Shown piece by piece: positions 42,039-50,420 of a stretch of 64,000 nt of DNA. A program made the position numbers and the translations under genes. The number at the start of each line of letters is the position of its first letter. The stretch's first letter is position 1. This DNA comes from Flavonifractor sp. AGMB03687 (GTDB lineage Bacteria > Bacillota > Clostridia > Oscillospirales > Oscillospiraceae). A model generated the notes under the pieces. The model worked only from the letters and a program-made list of their open reading frames with translations, searched no databases and was not told the DNA's origin. The stretch spans positions 434,001 through 498,000 of the forward strand of contig NZ_JADKZI010000002.1 of NCBI RefSeq assembly GCF_017811815.1, in the 5' to 3' direction.

Positions 42039-43878
42039 GTCCGCAGACCTCCAACGCCTTTTTGTACAGGGATGCCCCGTCCAGCCCGCACAGGGCCCGC
42101 AGCTGGGCCACCGAGCCGTGGGTCACGAAATCAGGGCCGGTATTGACCAGCACCGTTTGGGCGGATACCCCCCGCTCCAGCAGTCCGGCGGCAATACGCT
42201 GGCCCACGCAGTTGCCGGGAGCGCACTCCTCCGCCGTCAGCAGACGGCCGGTCTTGCGGACCGATTCCACTACCGGCTCCAGGTCCAGCGGGGTGATGGT
42301 GTTGAGCTTGATGACCTCGGCCTGGATGCCGTCAGCCTCCAGGAGCTTCGCGCACTCCAGCAGGCCGTTGATGGTGATGCCGTATCCTGTCAAGGTAATA
42401 TCCTTGCCGGTACGCAGCACCGCAGTCTTTACCGGCCCGGAGTCCTCCTGATAGTCCCCCTGGCCCCCTCTGGGATAGCGGACGGCCACCGGCCCCTTCA
42501 CCTCATAGATGGCATGGCGGAGCATGGCCTCCAGCTCCGAATAGCTGGAGGGGCACAGCACCGTCATGCCGGGCACTGTGTCCAAGAAGGCGGGGTCAAA
42601 GACGCCGTGGTGGGTCTCGCCGTCCTCCCCTACCAGCCCGGCCCGGTCCACACCGAACACCACGTGGAGCCCCTGAAGAGCCACGTCATGGAGCAGCTGG
42701 TCATAAGCGCGCTGTAAGAAGGAGGAGTACACCGCAAACACCGGCAGCATCCCCTGCTTGGCCATACCGGCGGCCATAGCCACCGCATGGCCCTCGGCGA
42801 TACCCACGTCAAAGAACCGGTCGGGGAACTGGGCAGCAAAGCCGTTGAGGCCTGTTCCCCCCTGCATAGCGGCGGTGATGGCGCACAGCTTGGGGTCTTC
42901 CTCCGCCAGCCGGCACATGGTCTGGCCAAAGACAGCGGAGAAGTTGGTGCCGCCGCTTTTGAGGACCTCGCCGGTCTCCACACAGAAGCGTCCCACGCCG
43001 TGGAACTGGTCGGGATTTCGCTCGGCAGGTGTATAGCCCTTTCCCTTTACTGTTCTGACGTGGAGCAGCACCGGGCCCTTCAGGTCCCGGGCGTAGGTCA
43101 GCAGTCGGGTGAGGCCCTTCACGTCGTGGCCGTCCACGGGACCCAGGTAGGTAAAGCCCATGTCCTCAAAGAGGCTGCAGGGCAGCAGGGTCTCCTTGAT
43201 GGCGGTCTTGACCTTGTGGGTCACCTTGTAGATGCCCCGGCCCAAAGCGGTGGCTCCCATCACCTTCCGGTAGCCCCGCTTGAAGCGGAGGTACTGGGGC
43301 TTGAGCCGCTGGCGGGCCAGATGGTCGGCCACGCCGCCCACGCTCTTGGTGATGGACATACCGTTATCGTTGAGGATGACGATGAGGGGCTCCATGCTGT
43401 CCCCCGCATCCGACAGGCCCTCGTAGGCCAGGCCGCCGGTGAGGGCGCCGTCGCCGATCAGGGCCAACACGCTGTAGTCCTTATGTTGTAAAGTTCTTGC
43501 CCTTGCCATTCCAAGGGCTACGGAAACCGAGTTGGACGCGTGACCGGCGATAAAGGCGTCGGTCTCGCTCTCGGTGGGTTTGGGATAACCGGCCAGACCG
43601 CCGAAGGAGCGCAGAGTCTCCATGGCGCCGTTGCGGCCGGTGAGGATCTTGTGGGCATAGCACTGGTGGCCCACGTCAAACACCAGCCGGTCCCGACCGG
43701 TATCAAACACACGATGAATGGCAACGATCAGCTCCACCGCCCCCAGGCTGGAGGCCAGATGGCCGCCGGTGCGGGAGACCACATCCAGGATGCGGGCCCG
43801 CAGCAGGCCGCACAGCGCAGCAGCCTCACTGTCGGTCAGGGCGCTGAGATCGTTGGAACATTGCTCCAGACTAAGAAT
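42025..43878 (-). CDS. dxs: 1-deoxy-D-xylulose-5-phosphate synthase, apparent AUU start
   Basis: 617 residues if started at ATT 43878. Thiamine-diphosphate motif GDGALTGGLAYEGLSDAG with NDNGMSI, the HQCYAHKILTGR loop and the transketolase C-terminal domain are all present. First step of the MEP isoprenoid route; product feeds ispA nearby. The only usable ATG, at 43941, adds a Pro/Ala leader overlapping the upstream gene and passes through the ribosome site. GGGAGGTG lies 5 nt before the ATT, and the protein then begins ILSLEQCSNDLSAL, as relatives do after Met. Confidence 0.93.
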   Translation of the reverse strand: MLSLEQCSNDLSALTDSEAAALCGLLRARILDVVSRTGGHLASSLGAVELIVAIHRVFDTGRDRLVFDVGHQCYAHKILTGRNGAMETLRSFGGLAGYPKPTESETDAFIAGHASNSVSVALGMARARTLQHKDYSVLALIGDGALTGGLAYEGLSDAGDSMEPLIVILNDNGMSITKSVGGVADHLARQRLKPQYLRFKRGYRKVMGATALGRGIYKVTHKVKTAIKETLLPCSLFEDMGFTYLGPVDGHDVKGLTRLLTYARDLKGPVLLHVRTVKGKGYTPAERNPDQFHGVGRFCVETGEVLKSGGTNFSAVFGQTMCRLAEEDPKLCAITAAMQGGTGLNGFAAQFPDRFFDVGIAEGHAVAMAAGMAKQGMLPVFAVYSSFLQRAYDQLLHDVALQGLHVVFGVDRAGLVGEDGETHHGVFDPAFLDTVPGMTVLCPSSYSELEAMLRHAIYEVKGPVAVRYPRGGQGDYQEDSGPVKTAVLRTGKDITLTGYGITINGLLECAKLLEADGIQAEVIKLNTITPLDLEPVVESVRKTGRLLTAEECAPGNCVGQRIAAGLLERGVSAQTVLVNTGPDFVTHGSVAQLRALCGLDGASLYKKALEVCGHGNR

Positions 43879-43915
43879 GGTAACACCTCCCGGTGAAGGA
43901 TGAGGCAGAGCGGCT

Positions 43916-44377
43916 TTAGCTCCACAGCCAGGCGCCGCCAAGGCCGATGGCCACGCCCAGCAGGCCGCCCATCAGCACCTGGAAGGGGGTGTGGCCCAGC
44001 AGCTCTTTCAGCTCCTTGCCGAAAATGGCGGGCTTCATCTCCGTCCAGTGCTCCATGATATAGTTGAGGATCTTGGCCTGCTCCCCTGCCGCCTTGCGGA
44101 CGTTGGCGGCGTCGTACATGACCACGATGGCCACCACCGCCGCGATACTGAACAGCGGCGAGGACCAGCCGTACATGAATCCCACGGAAGAAGCGCAGGC
44201 GCACACGAAGGCGGAATGGGAGCTGGGCATGCCGCCGCTGGCCATGATGTAGTGCCAGTCCAGCTTGCGCTTGGTGAAGAGCACCACAAACACCTTGAGC
44301 ACCTGGGCCACGGCCCAGGCCAGAATGGCCAGGTTCAAAATCAGATTGCCGGTCAAAAAGTCTACTACATTTCGCAT
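43916..44377 (-). CDS. Divergent PAP2 family membrane protein (DUF212)
   Basis: 153 residues with four membrane helices and the PAP2-like motifs KRKLDWHYIMASGGMPSSHSAF and a late LGHTPFQVLMGGLLGVAIG. YuiD-like proteins are thought to be membrane phosphatases, possibly acting on prenyl phosphates. That fits its place between ispA and dxs, but the link is inference. It lies 7 nt downstream of ispA. Confidence 0.9.
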   Translation of the reverse strand: MRNVVDFLTGNLILNLAILAWAVAQVLKVFVVLFTKRKLDWHYIMASGGMPSSHSAFVCACASSVGFMYGWSSPLFSIAAVVAIVVMYDAANVRKAAGEQAKILNYIMEHWTEMKPAIFGKELKELLGHTPFQVLMGGLLGVAIGLGGAWLWS

Positions 44378-44384
44378 AGGTCCC

Positions 44385-45266
44385 TCACTTTTCGCGGCTT
44401 GCCAGAGAGCGGGCCAGCCAGCACAGGCTCTCGCCCTCTTCTCCGAACAGGGACAGGGCCTCCACCGCCTCGTCGGTGAGCTTATCCACCAGGCAGCGGC
44501 ACTCGTCCAGTCCCTTCAGAGTGACAAAGGTGTTTTTCTCGCTTTTCGCGTCGGAGCCCACCGGCTTGCCCAGAGTTGCCTCGTCGCCCACCACATCCAG
44601 GATGTCGTCCTGGATCTGGAAGGCCAGGCCCAGGCGCTCGGCGTAGCGGCACACAGCTTTCCGCTGCTCCTCGCTGCCGCCGGCCAGCACACAGCCCATC
44701 TCGGCGGCAGCCCGGATGAGGGCGCCGGTCTTGAGCCGCTGCAGCTCCTCCACCTCGGTCAGGCCCATAGCGTGGCCTTCCCCCGCCATGTCCAGCACCT
44801 GGCCGCCCACCATGCCCTGGGCGCCGGCCGCCCGGGCCAGCACCCCGGCAGCCTCCAGCACCCGCTGGGGAGGCAGCTCCACCGACGGGTCCAGCATCCA
44901 CTCAAAGGCCGCCGTCAGCAGAGCGTCTCCCGCCAGCACCGCGGTAGCCTCGCCGTACACCTTGTGGTTGGTGGGCCGGCCCCGGCGCAGGTCATCGTCG
45001 TCCATGCAGGGCAGATCGTCGTGGATCAGGGAGTAAGTATGGATCATCTCAATGGCCCCGGCAAAGGGCAGAATGTGCTCCGGCTCCCCGCCGCACAGGC
45101 GGCAGGTCTCCAGCATCAGCACCGGCCGGATGCGCTTGCCTCCGGCCAGCAGGCTGTAATTCATGGCGTCGTACAGGTCTCCCCGGGGCGCCCGGTCCTG
45201 AAAACAGGTCTTGAGCCAGGCCTCCGCCATGGCTCTGTGGCTGTCCAGCCGCTCCTGCTCTCTCAT
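44385..45266 (-). CDS. ispA: Polyprenyl (farnesyl) diphosphate synthase
   Basis: 293 residues. First Asp-rich motif DDLPCMDDDDLRRG near residue 83; second QIQDDILDVVGD near 222; GGKRIRPVL near 45. It condenses isopentenyl units. The residue before the first motif and the length fit farnesyl or geranylgeranyl products; the exact chain length is not readable. Overlaps xseB by 4 nt. Confidence 0.94.
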   Translation of the reverse strand: MREQERLDSHRAMAEAWLKTCFQDRAPRGDLYDAMNYSLLAGGKRIRPVLMLETCRLCGGEPEHILPFAGAIEMIHTYSLIHDDLPCMDDDDLRRGRPTNHKVYGEATAVLAGDALLTAAFEWMLDPSVELPPQRVLEAAGVLARAAGAQGMVGGQVLDMAGEGHAMGLTEVEELQRLKTGALIRAAAEMGCVLAGGSEEQRKAVCRYAERLGLAFQIQDDILDVVGDEATLGKPVGSDAKSEKNTFVTLKGLDECRCLVDKLTDEAVEALSLFGEEGESLCWLARSLASREK

Positions 45267-45499
45267 GCCTGTCCCTCCTCAAACGGTTCCTCCACCGGCT
45301 GACCGTCCGGCCCCGCCAGCAGCTTGCGCACCTTCTGCTCGGCGCTGTCCAGCTGAGCCGAGCAGCCGCCCAGCAGCCGGGTCCCCTCCTCAAAGAGGGT
45401 CAGGGCCTCCTCCAGGGGGGCATCCCCCTGCTCCAGCCGTTTTACGATCTCCTCCAGCCGGCCCATGGCCTGCTCAAACGTCCGTTTTTCTTCTGCCAT
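45263..45499 (-). CDS. xseB: Exodeoxyribonuclease VII small subunit
   Basis: 78 residues. The XseB helix pair is clear: TFEQAMGRLEEIVKRLEQGDAPLEEALTLFEEGTRLL. Partner of XseA, encoded 30 nt upstream; many XseB bind each XseA. Confidence 0.95.
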   Translation of the reverse strand: MAEEKRTFEQAMGRLEEIVKRLEQGDAPLEEALTLFEEGTRLLGGCSAQLDSAEQKVRKLLAGPDGQPVEEPFEEGQA

Positions 45500-45529
45500 G
45501 CCCAGAATTCCTTTCCAAAAGCAGTAAAG

Positions 45530-46717
45530 CTAAACAACTTGACAGTTTATCTCGCCATCGGCCACCCGCAGCTTCAGAGCGTCGCCGGGAGCCACGTCGG
45601 CGGTGGAGCGGACCACAGCGCCGTCTTCCTTCCGGGGAATGGCGTAGCCCCGGCCCAGCACCTTCAGGGGGCTGAGAGCGTCCAGTTTGGAGGCCAGGGC
45701 GCCGAAGCGCTGCCGCTCCCGGTTGAGGGCGCGGCTCAGCCCCGCCGCCAGCTTCTCCCGCTGGTAGTCCAGCACCATCCGTTTGTCGTCCACATAGTTC
45801 ATGGGGTCCTGGAGGGCCCGGCACCGGGCCGCCCGGTCCAGATCCTTCCGGGCGCTCTCCAGCTTGTGGCCCATGGCCTGGGCCAGCCGTCCCTCCATCT
45901 GACGCAGCCATACGGCCACCTCGTTCTGATCGGGCACCGCCAGCTCGGCGGCGTTGGAGGGGGTGGCCGCCCGCAGGTCGGCCACAAAGTCGGATATGGT
46001 CACGTCGGGCTCATGGCCCACCGCCGAGATCACCGGGATCGCCGAGTGATAGATGGTACGGGCCACATTTTCGTCGTTGAAAGCCCACAGGTCCTCCATG
46101 GACCCGCCGCCCCGGCCTGTGATGATAAGATCGGCCACCTGATGCTGGTTGGCCCAGGCAATAGCCGCGCAGATCTCACCGGGGGCCTCCGCCCCCTGGA
46201 CCCGCACCGGCAGGAGAAAGACCTCCGCCATGGGCCACCGGGCCCCCAGGATGCGCAGCATATCCCGCACCGCCGCACCGGCGGAGGAGGTGATCAACGC
46301 GATCCGCTTGGGGAATTTGGGGATAGGCTTTTTGTGGGCCGAGTCAAAAAGGCCCTCGGCATACAGCTTCTGCTTCAGCTGCTCAAAGGCCAGATGCAGA
46401 TCCCCCACCCCCTCCGGAGTGAGGGCGGAGCAGTACAGCTGGTACTGCCCATCCCGGGGAAAGACCGCCACCCGGCCGAAGGCAATGACCTTCATGCCGT
46501 TCTCCGGCCGGAACCGGAGGGACATGGCCTCCCGCTTGAACATGACGCAGCGGATGGCCCCCTCCCCGTCCTTCAGGGAAAAATAATGGTGGCCTGAGGG
46601 ATAGGCCTTGTAGTTGGAGATCTCCCCCCGGACGTACAGGGCGGTGAGCTCCCGGTCCCGGTCCAACAGGGCTTTGATATACTGGTTGACCTGGGAGACC
46701 GTGTAGATGTTACTCAT
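45530..46717 (-). CDS. xseA: Exodeoxyribonuclease VII large subunit
   Basis: 395 residues. N-terminal OB fold (LYVRGEISNYKAYPSGHHYFSLKD), catalytic core with LITSSAGAAVRDM and TGRGGGSMEDLWAFNDE, SAVGHEPDVTISDFVADLRAATPSNAAE, then coiled coil and the last GYAIPRKEDG beta segment. Degrades single-stranded DNA from either end. The start overlaps the upstream TsaD-like gene by 4 nt. Confidence 0.96.
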   Translation of the reverse strand: MSNIYTVSQVNQYIKALLDRDRELTALYVRGEISNYKAYPSGHHYFSLKDGEGAIRCVMFKREAMSLRFRPENGMKVIAFGRVAVFPRDGQYQLYCSALTPEGVGDLHLAFEQLKQKLYAEGLFDSAHKKPIPKFPKRIALITSSAGAAVRDMLRILGARWPMAEVFLLPVRVQGAEAPGEICAAIAWANQHQVADLIITGRGGGSMEDLWAFNDENVARTIYHSAIPVISAVGHEPDVTISDFVADLRAATPSNAAELAVPDQNEVAVWLRQMEGRLAQAMGHKLESARKDLDRAARCRALQDPMNYVDDKRMVLDYQREKLAAGLSRALNRERQRFGALASKLDALSPLKVLGRGYAIPRKEDGAVVRSTADVAPGDALKLRVADGEINCQVV

Positions 46718-47646
46718 GTAAGGTCACCCGCCTTTACGGCTCTCCAGGTGAGAATGGCGGTGCCCATGGCATTGTCGGTGGAGAACCGGGGCTGGGCGAA
46801 CACAGCGCCCAGGGGCTCCATCACCTGCCGCAGCAGGGAGTTGGAGGCTACGCCGCCGGAGCACAGCACCGGCAGGCCGGGATACTGCTCCAGAGCGGCC
46901 AGGGTGGTGCGGCGCACCACGTCGGCCACCGTCAGCAGGGCAAAGCGAGCGATGTCCGCCGGCTTCTCCCCCTGCTCCGCCATGGCCTTCACCTTGTTCT
47001 CCATACCGGAGAGCGAAAAGGTAAAGCCGTTGAGCTTTACGGTAAATTTCTTGGCCTGACCCTCCCGGGCCAGCTGGTCCACCGCCTTGCCCGCCGGGAA
47101 ATCTAGTCCCAGCAGCACGCCGGTGCGGTCAATGAGCTGTCCGGCAGAGATGTCGCTGGTGCCTCCCAGCAGGGTGGCTTTTACATTGACACCCTCCGGC
47201 TCCACGTGGAGCAGCTCGGTGGTGCCGCCGGACAGGTGCCAGGCCAGCATGGGCCTGTCCAGCAGATCCATCCGGCCCGCCGACCAGGCGGCGGCGGCAA
47301 TGTGGCCCTGCTGGTGGGAGCAGGCAAAAAAGGGCACCCCCAGCGCGGCGGCCAGGGTGCGGCCCTGGCTCTCCCCCGCCAGGAAGCAGGGCATATAGGA
47401 GCCCTCCACCGCCCGGGGGCGGGTGGAGGCTCCCACGGCAGCAATACCGTCCAGCCAGCCGCCCTCCTTCAACTGGGCAAAGCGGTCGGGCAGGGCCTTG
47501 ACGTGCTGGAACAGGGCGTCGCTCTGCCGCAGGCCCAGCTCGCCGGGGCGCACCTCCAGCAGGCGGCCGGCGTTCTCGCCCCCCTCCCCGTCAAAGACGG
47601 CGGCGGAGGTGGTGTAGTTGCTGGTGTCGATGCCCAGGGTACGCAT
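46714..47646 (-). CDS. TsaD/Kae1-like paralogue (peptidase M22 fold)
   Basis: 310 residues, ASKHA fold. Starts LGIDTSNYTTSAAVFD; metal motif HQQGH near residue 110 (TsaD proper has HxxxH as HMEGH); SGGTTELLHV near 140; CSGGVASNSLLR near 265. It is shorter than true TsaD and lacks its full TNP/DxP signatures, so it is a paralogue found in Clostridia beside nusB and xseA. It may or may not act in t6A synthesis; tsaE and tsaB are encoded elsewhere in this window. Overlaps nusB stop by one base. Confidence 0.85.
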   Translation of the reverse strand: MRTLGIDTSNYTTSAAVFDGEGGENAGRLLEVRPGELGLRQSDALFQHVKALPDRFAQLKEGGWLDGIAAVGASTRPRAVEGSYMPCFLAGESQGRTLAAALGVPFFACSHQQGHIAAAAWSAGRMDLLDRPMLAWHLSGGTTELLHVEPEGVNVKATLLGGTSDISAGQLIDRTGVLLGLDFPAGKAVDQLAREGQAKKFTVKLNGFTFSLSGMENKVKAMAEQGEKPADIARFALLTVADVVRRTTLAALEQYPGLPVLCSGGVASNSLLRQVMEPLGAVFAQPRFSTDNAMGTAILTWRAVKAGDLT

Positions 47647-48134
47647 CAGTCCTGGGCCTCCGGCTGCTCCTTCAGGCCCACGGGGTCGGGAATGTGCTCA
47701 CCCCGGACGAAGGAACCCAGGATGCCGTTGACAAAGGAGACCACCTCGGGCTCCTCGTAGTGCTTCACCAGCTCCAGGGCCTCGTTGATGGCGGCGGCGT
47801 TGGGGATGTCCTGCATGTACAGGATCTCATACATGGCCACACGCATAATGGCCACAGCCACCCGGTTCATGCGGGAAAACTTCCAGCCGATGGCGTACTT
47901 GGAGATATACTCGTCCAGCTCGGGGGCGTGGTCGTACACCCCCTCCACCAGGCGGGTGATATAGGCGCGCTGGGCCTCGTTGGGGAATTCGGCGTAGAGG
48001 GGCTCCTCCTCCCCGATGAGGGCAAAGGTCTTGCGGTTCAGGGCCTCCTCCAGCAGCTCGCGGGCGGTCTGTCCGGTAAAGCCCAGCTCAAAGGTCAGGT
48101 GAACGGCGATCTCTCGGGCGGCAGTTCTGGTCAT
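47646..48134 (-). CDS. nusB: Transcription antitermination factor NusB
   Basis: 162 residues from ATG 48134, which has GGAGGAA at 7 nt. All-helical NusB fold: TRTAAREIAVHLTFE near the start, INEALELVKHYEEPEVVSFVNGIL near the end. The central insert (EEEPLYAEFPNEAQRAYITRLVEGV) is normal for clostridial NusB. It works with NusE on rRNA transcription. Lies after asp23, separated by a terminator. Confidence 0.93.
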   Translation of the reverse strand: MTRTAAREIAVHLTFELGFTGQTARELLEEALNRKTFALIGEEEPLYAEFPNEAQRAYITRLVEGVYDHAPELDEYISKYAIGWKFSRMNRVAVAIMRVAMYEILYMQDIPNAAAINEALELVKHYEEPEVVSFVNGILGSFVRGEHIPDPVGLKEQPEAQD

Positions 48135-48284
48135 GATGGTTCCTCCATTCCGGCGTCCTGCGCCGGTGATATTCACAGTTACTATGATTATACATCAAAT
48201 ATATACAAAAAGAAAAGGGCTAATTCAAAATTAGACTCCAGATTCCAGCCCCTTTTCCTGGAGCCGTCCGGCCAAAACGCACAA

Positions 48285-48314
48285 AAGACCCGGGGCGTCT
48301 CCACCCCGGGTCTT
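48285..48314 (-). terminator. Terminator after asp23
   Basis: 11-bp stem AAGACCCGGGG/CCCCGGGTCTT with an 8-nt loop; on the minus strand it is followed by TTTTG. Confidence 0.75.
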
Positions 48315-48321
48315 CGGCTGT

Positions 48322-48702
48322 TTACTTGTTGTCCTTATCGAACACGATGCCGGCCACGTGGACGTTGACGTTCTCCACGGACAGGCCGCTGGTGTTCTCA
48401 ATGGCGTTGTACACCGCGTTCTGTACCTCTTTGGCCACGTCGACGATGGTGTAGCCGTATTTGATGAGCAGGGATACGTCCACCCGGACGCTCTCCTCCA
48501 CCATGGTAATGCGGATGCCCTTGGACAGGTTCTTCTTCCCGCCCAGCAGCTCCGCGATGTCACTGCTCAGATTGGTGGACAGGCTGCCCACGCCCTCGAT
48601 CTCAGTGGCGGCCGCCGCCGCGATGACAGCCAGGACATCCTCGGAGATGTGGATGTTGCCCAGCTCATCAGGCCGGGAGATATATTCCTTTCCGTCGCCC
48701 AT
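48322..48702 (-). CDS. Asp23/Gls24 family envelope stress protein
   Basis: 126 residues from ATG 48702. Matches the Asp23 family (GNIHISEDVLAVIAAAAATEIEGVGSL, then GIRITMVEESVRVDVSLLIKYGYTI, VAKEVQNAVYNAIENTSGLSVENVNVHVAGI). Clostridia commonly have such a gene between the spoIIIA operon and nusB. It may affect cell envelope homeostasis or membrane anchoring; the exact role is open. The GTG at 48711 is too near the ribosome site. Confidence 0.92.
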   Translation of the reverse strand: MGDGKEYISRPDELGNIHISEDVLAVIAAAAATEIEGVGSLSTNLSSDIAELLGGKKNLSKGIRITMVEESVRVDVSLLIKYGYTIVDVAKEVQNAVYNAIENTSGLSVENVNVHVAGIVFDKDNK

Positions 48703-48788
48703 TCCGGTCACGCTCCTTTTGTGTGCTATGGACCCATTTTACCACAAATCCGAAAAATTACAACTGATTTTTGGGCGGGGGCGACGGC

Positions 48789-49373
48789 TCAGGGCTGAGC
48801 CTCGATGATCTTGATGCTGCTGGCCTCGAAGCCGGTCTCGTCGGTGACGATCTCGGTGATGCGGGCCACGTCGGCGTCGGTAAGGCCCTCTTCAGTGGCC
48901 GACACCACCACGCTGGCGCTGCCGTCGCTGATGAAGGCCACGCAGTCGGCGTACCCCTTGGCGGTGACCAGATTCTCGATCTGGGCCTCGGACACGGTGT
49001 AATCGGCCAGGGTCTGGATGGCCGCGCTGCTCTCCTTCTTCATGGTCTCGCTGGCGTTCTCATCGGCCACCGCCTCCTGGAGGATGGACAGGGCGCTGTC
49101 TCTGGCCTCCTGCCGGTTGAGCCGGGCGGAATCGAAGTAGCCGCTGCCCTTGGCGGCGTCACTGGGGGCGGCCGACGCTGCCGGAGAGGCCGACGGGTCC
49201 GGGCTGGCCGAGAGCAGCGGATCGCTGGTCTGCATGGACACCAGCTCCGCCTCCCCCAGGGTCTTGCCCGCCGCCTCCGTCTGACCCTTCTGATAGGACC
49301 AGTTGAGATACACCGCGCCGCACACGAAGAGCACCACTGCGGCCACCACCGCGTTGCGTTTCCATACGTTCAT
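48789..49373 (-). CDS. spoIIIAH: Stage III sporulation protein AH
   Basis: 194 residues: a basic start, one membrane helix (VVAAVVLFVCGAVYLNWSYQ, 9-28), a Ser/Ala/Pro linker, and a ring-building motif domain (YTVSEAQIENLVTAKGYADCVAFI). In Bacillus it meets SpoIIQ of the forespore in the feeding-tube channel. The Pro/Ser/Ala linker is repetitive (SASPDPSASPAASAAPS). Last gene of the operon. Confidence 0.93.
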   Translation of the reverse strand: MNVWKRNAVVAAVVLFVCGAVYLNWSYQKGQTEAAGKTLGEAELVSMQTSDPLLSASPDPSASPAASAAPSDAAKGSGYFDSARLNRQEARDSALSILQEAVADENASETMKKESSAAIQTLADYTVSEAQIENLVTAKGYADCVAFISDGSASVVVSATEEGLTDADVARITEIVTDETGFEASSIKIIEAQP

Positions 49374-49385
49374 ACTGTTACTGCC

Positions 49386-49928
49386 TCACTTTCCTTTTGA
49401 TACTGAGATCTTGTCGGCCCCCAGACCGGTGAGGGCGGCCACCGCCTCCACCACCCGCAGCCGCACCGAGGGGTCGTCCCCGCCGGAGCATACCACAAGG
49501 GCCCCCTGATATTGGGGCGAAAGCTGTTGGAGGACCACCGGCTCCTCATTTCCCGAGCCCTTGGAGACCACCACCGTGGTCTGGGAGGACTCGCTCTGAT
49601 CCTCCCGTACCGCGTTCTGGGTGTCCTGGGCCAGGACCTGGGCGGGACCGCCCCGCAGGGTGAGCACCACCTGGGCCTCACCCACGCCGTCCATCTGAGA
49701 CAGGGCCTCCTCCAGACGCCCCTCCAGCTCCTCCGTTCCAAACTCCACCTCCTGGACGCTCTGCCGGTCGGGTTCCTGAGCTTCTTCCCCGCCCAGGGCG
49801 GGCAGCGCCATGAGAAGCACCCCCGCCGCCACCACCAGCAGCGCGTATTTATACCGCTGGAGCAGCTTCCACAGCCGCTCCTTCCATAGCTTCAGGGCCT
49901 TGCCCGCCTCCGGTTCCTGCCCGTTCAT
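49386..49928 (-). CDS. spoIIIAG: Stage III sporulation protein AG
   Basis: 180 residues. One membrane helix (YALLVVAAGVLLMALPALG) and an extracellular ring domain: LEEALSQMDGVGEAQVVLTLRGG, then LSPQYQGALVVCSGGDDPSVRLRVVEAVAALTGLGADKISVSKG. Forms the large ring of the channel. Its start overlaps spoIIIAF by 4 nt. Confidence 0.93.
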   Translation of the reverse strand: MNGQEPEAGKALKLWKERLWKLLQRYKYALLVVAAGVLLMALPALGGEEAQEPDRQSVQEVEFGTEELEGRLEEALSQMDGVGEAQVVLTLRGGPAQVLAQDTQNAVREDQSESSQTTVVVSKGSGNEEPVVLQQLSPQYQGALVVCSGGDDPSVRLRVVEAVAALTGLGADKISVSKGK

Positions 49929-50416
49929 GTTGTTCCCCCGCTTTCGTAATACTGCCGGTCCGCCGGAATGGCAAAATCGGCCTCGATCTGCTCGGTGAGG
50001 GTCTGCCGCTCCTCCCGGCTCAGTTCCCCGGTGATGGTGACCACCTCGGGGACGGGGTATTCCGCCGCCTCGTCGGCCTCCACCTGTACCGTGCAGGTGA
50101 TGCCCAACGCCGCCGCCTTGTCCTGAATATATGCGGCGGTCTGGGCTTCTATGATGTCCTTCATCAGGGTTTTGTTCTCCCCCTCCAAGGCCTGGGCGGA
50201 GTACTCCGCCTCCAGGCGGTATTCCGTCATGGCCCGGGTGAGGGCGGTGCCGTCCAGACTGAGCAGGGGCTTGATCACCGCCAGCAGCAGGAGCAGCCCT
50301 CCCGCCAGCCGGGCCGCCCGCTTGGGCCCCCCTGCCGGGGACAGGCCCTCCGCCAGCGCCAGGATCATGGCTGCGCAGGTCATCCCCATGAGCCAGTTGC
50401 CCAACAGCTCTACCAT
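49925..50416 (-). CDS. spoIIIAF: Stage III sporulation protein AF
   Basis: 163 residues with two N-terminal membrane helices (LGNWLMGMTCAAMILALAEGL and AARLAGGLLLLLAVIKPLLSL) and a soluble ring-building-type C-terminal domain (ITGELSREERQTLTEQIEADFAIP). It lies 4 nt after spoIIIAE. Confidence 0.92.
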   Translation of the reverse strand: MVELLGNWLMGMTCAAMILALAEGLSPAGGPKRAARLAGGLLLLLAVIKPLLSLDGTALTRAMTEYRLEAEYSAQALEGENKTLMKDIIEAQTAAYIQDKAAALGITCTVQVEADEAAEYPVPEVVTITGELSREERQTLTEQIEADFAIPADRQYYESGGTT

Positions 50417-50420
50417 ATCC

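Noticed and set aside
43879-43941. ATG start for dxs
   Set aside because: The added residues are unlike any Dxs N-terminus, cover the ribosome site and overlap the upstream gene.
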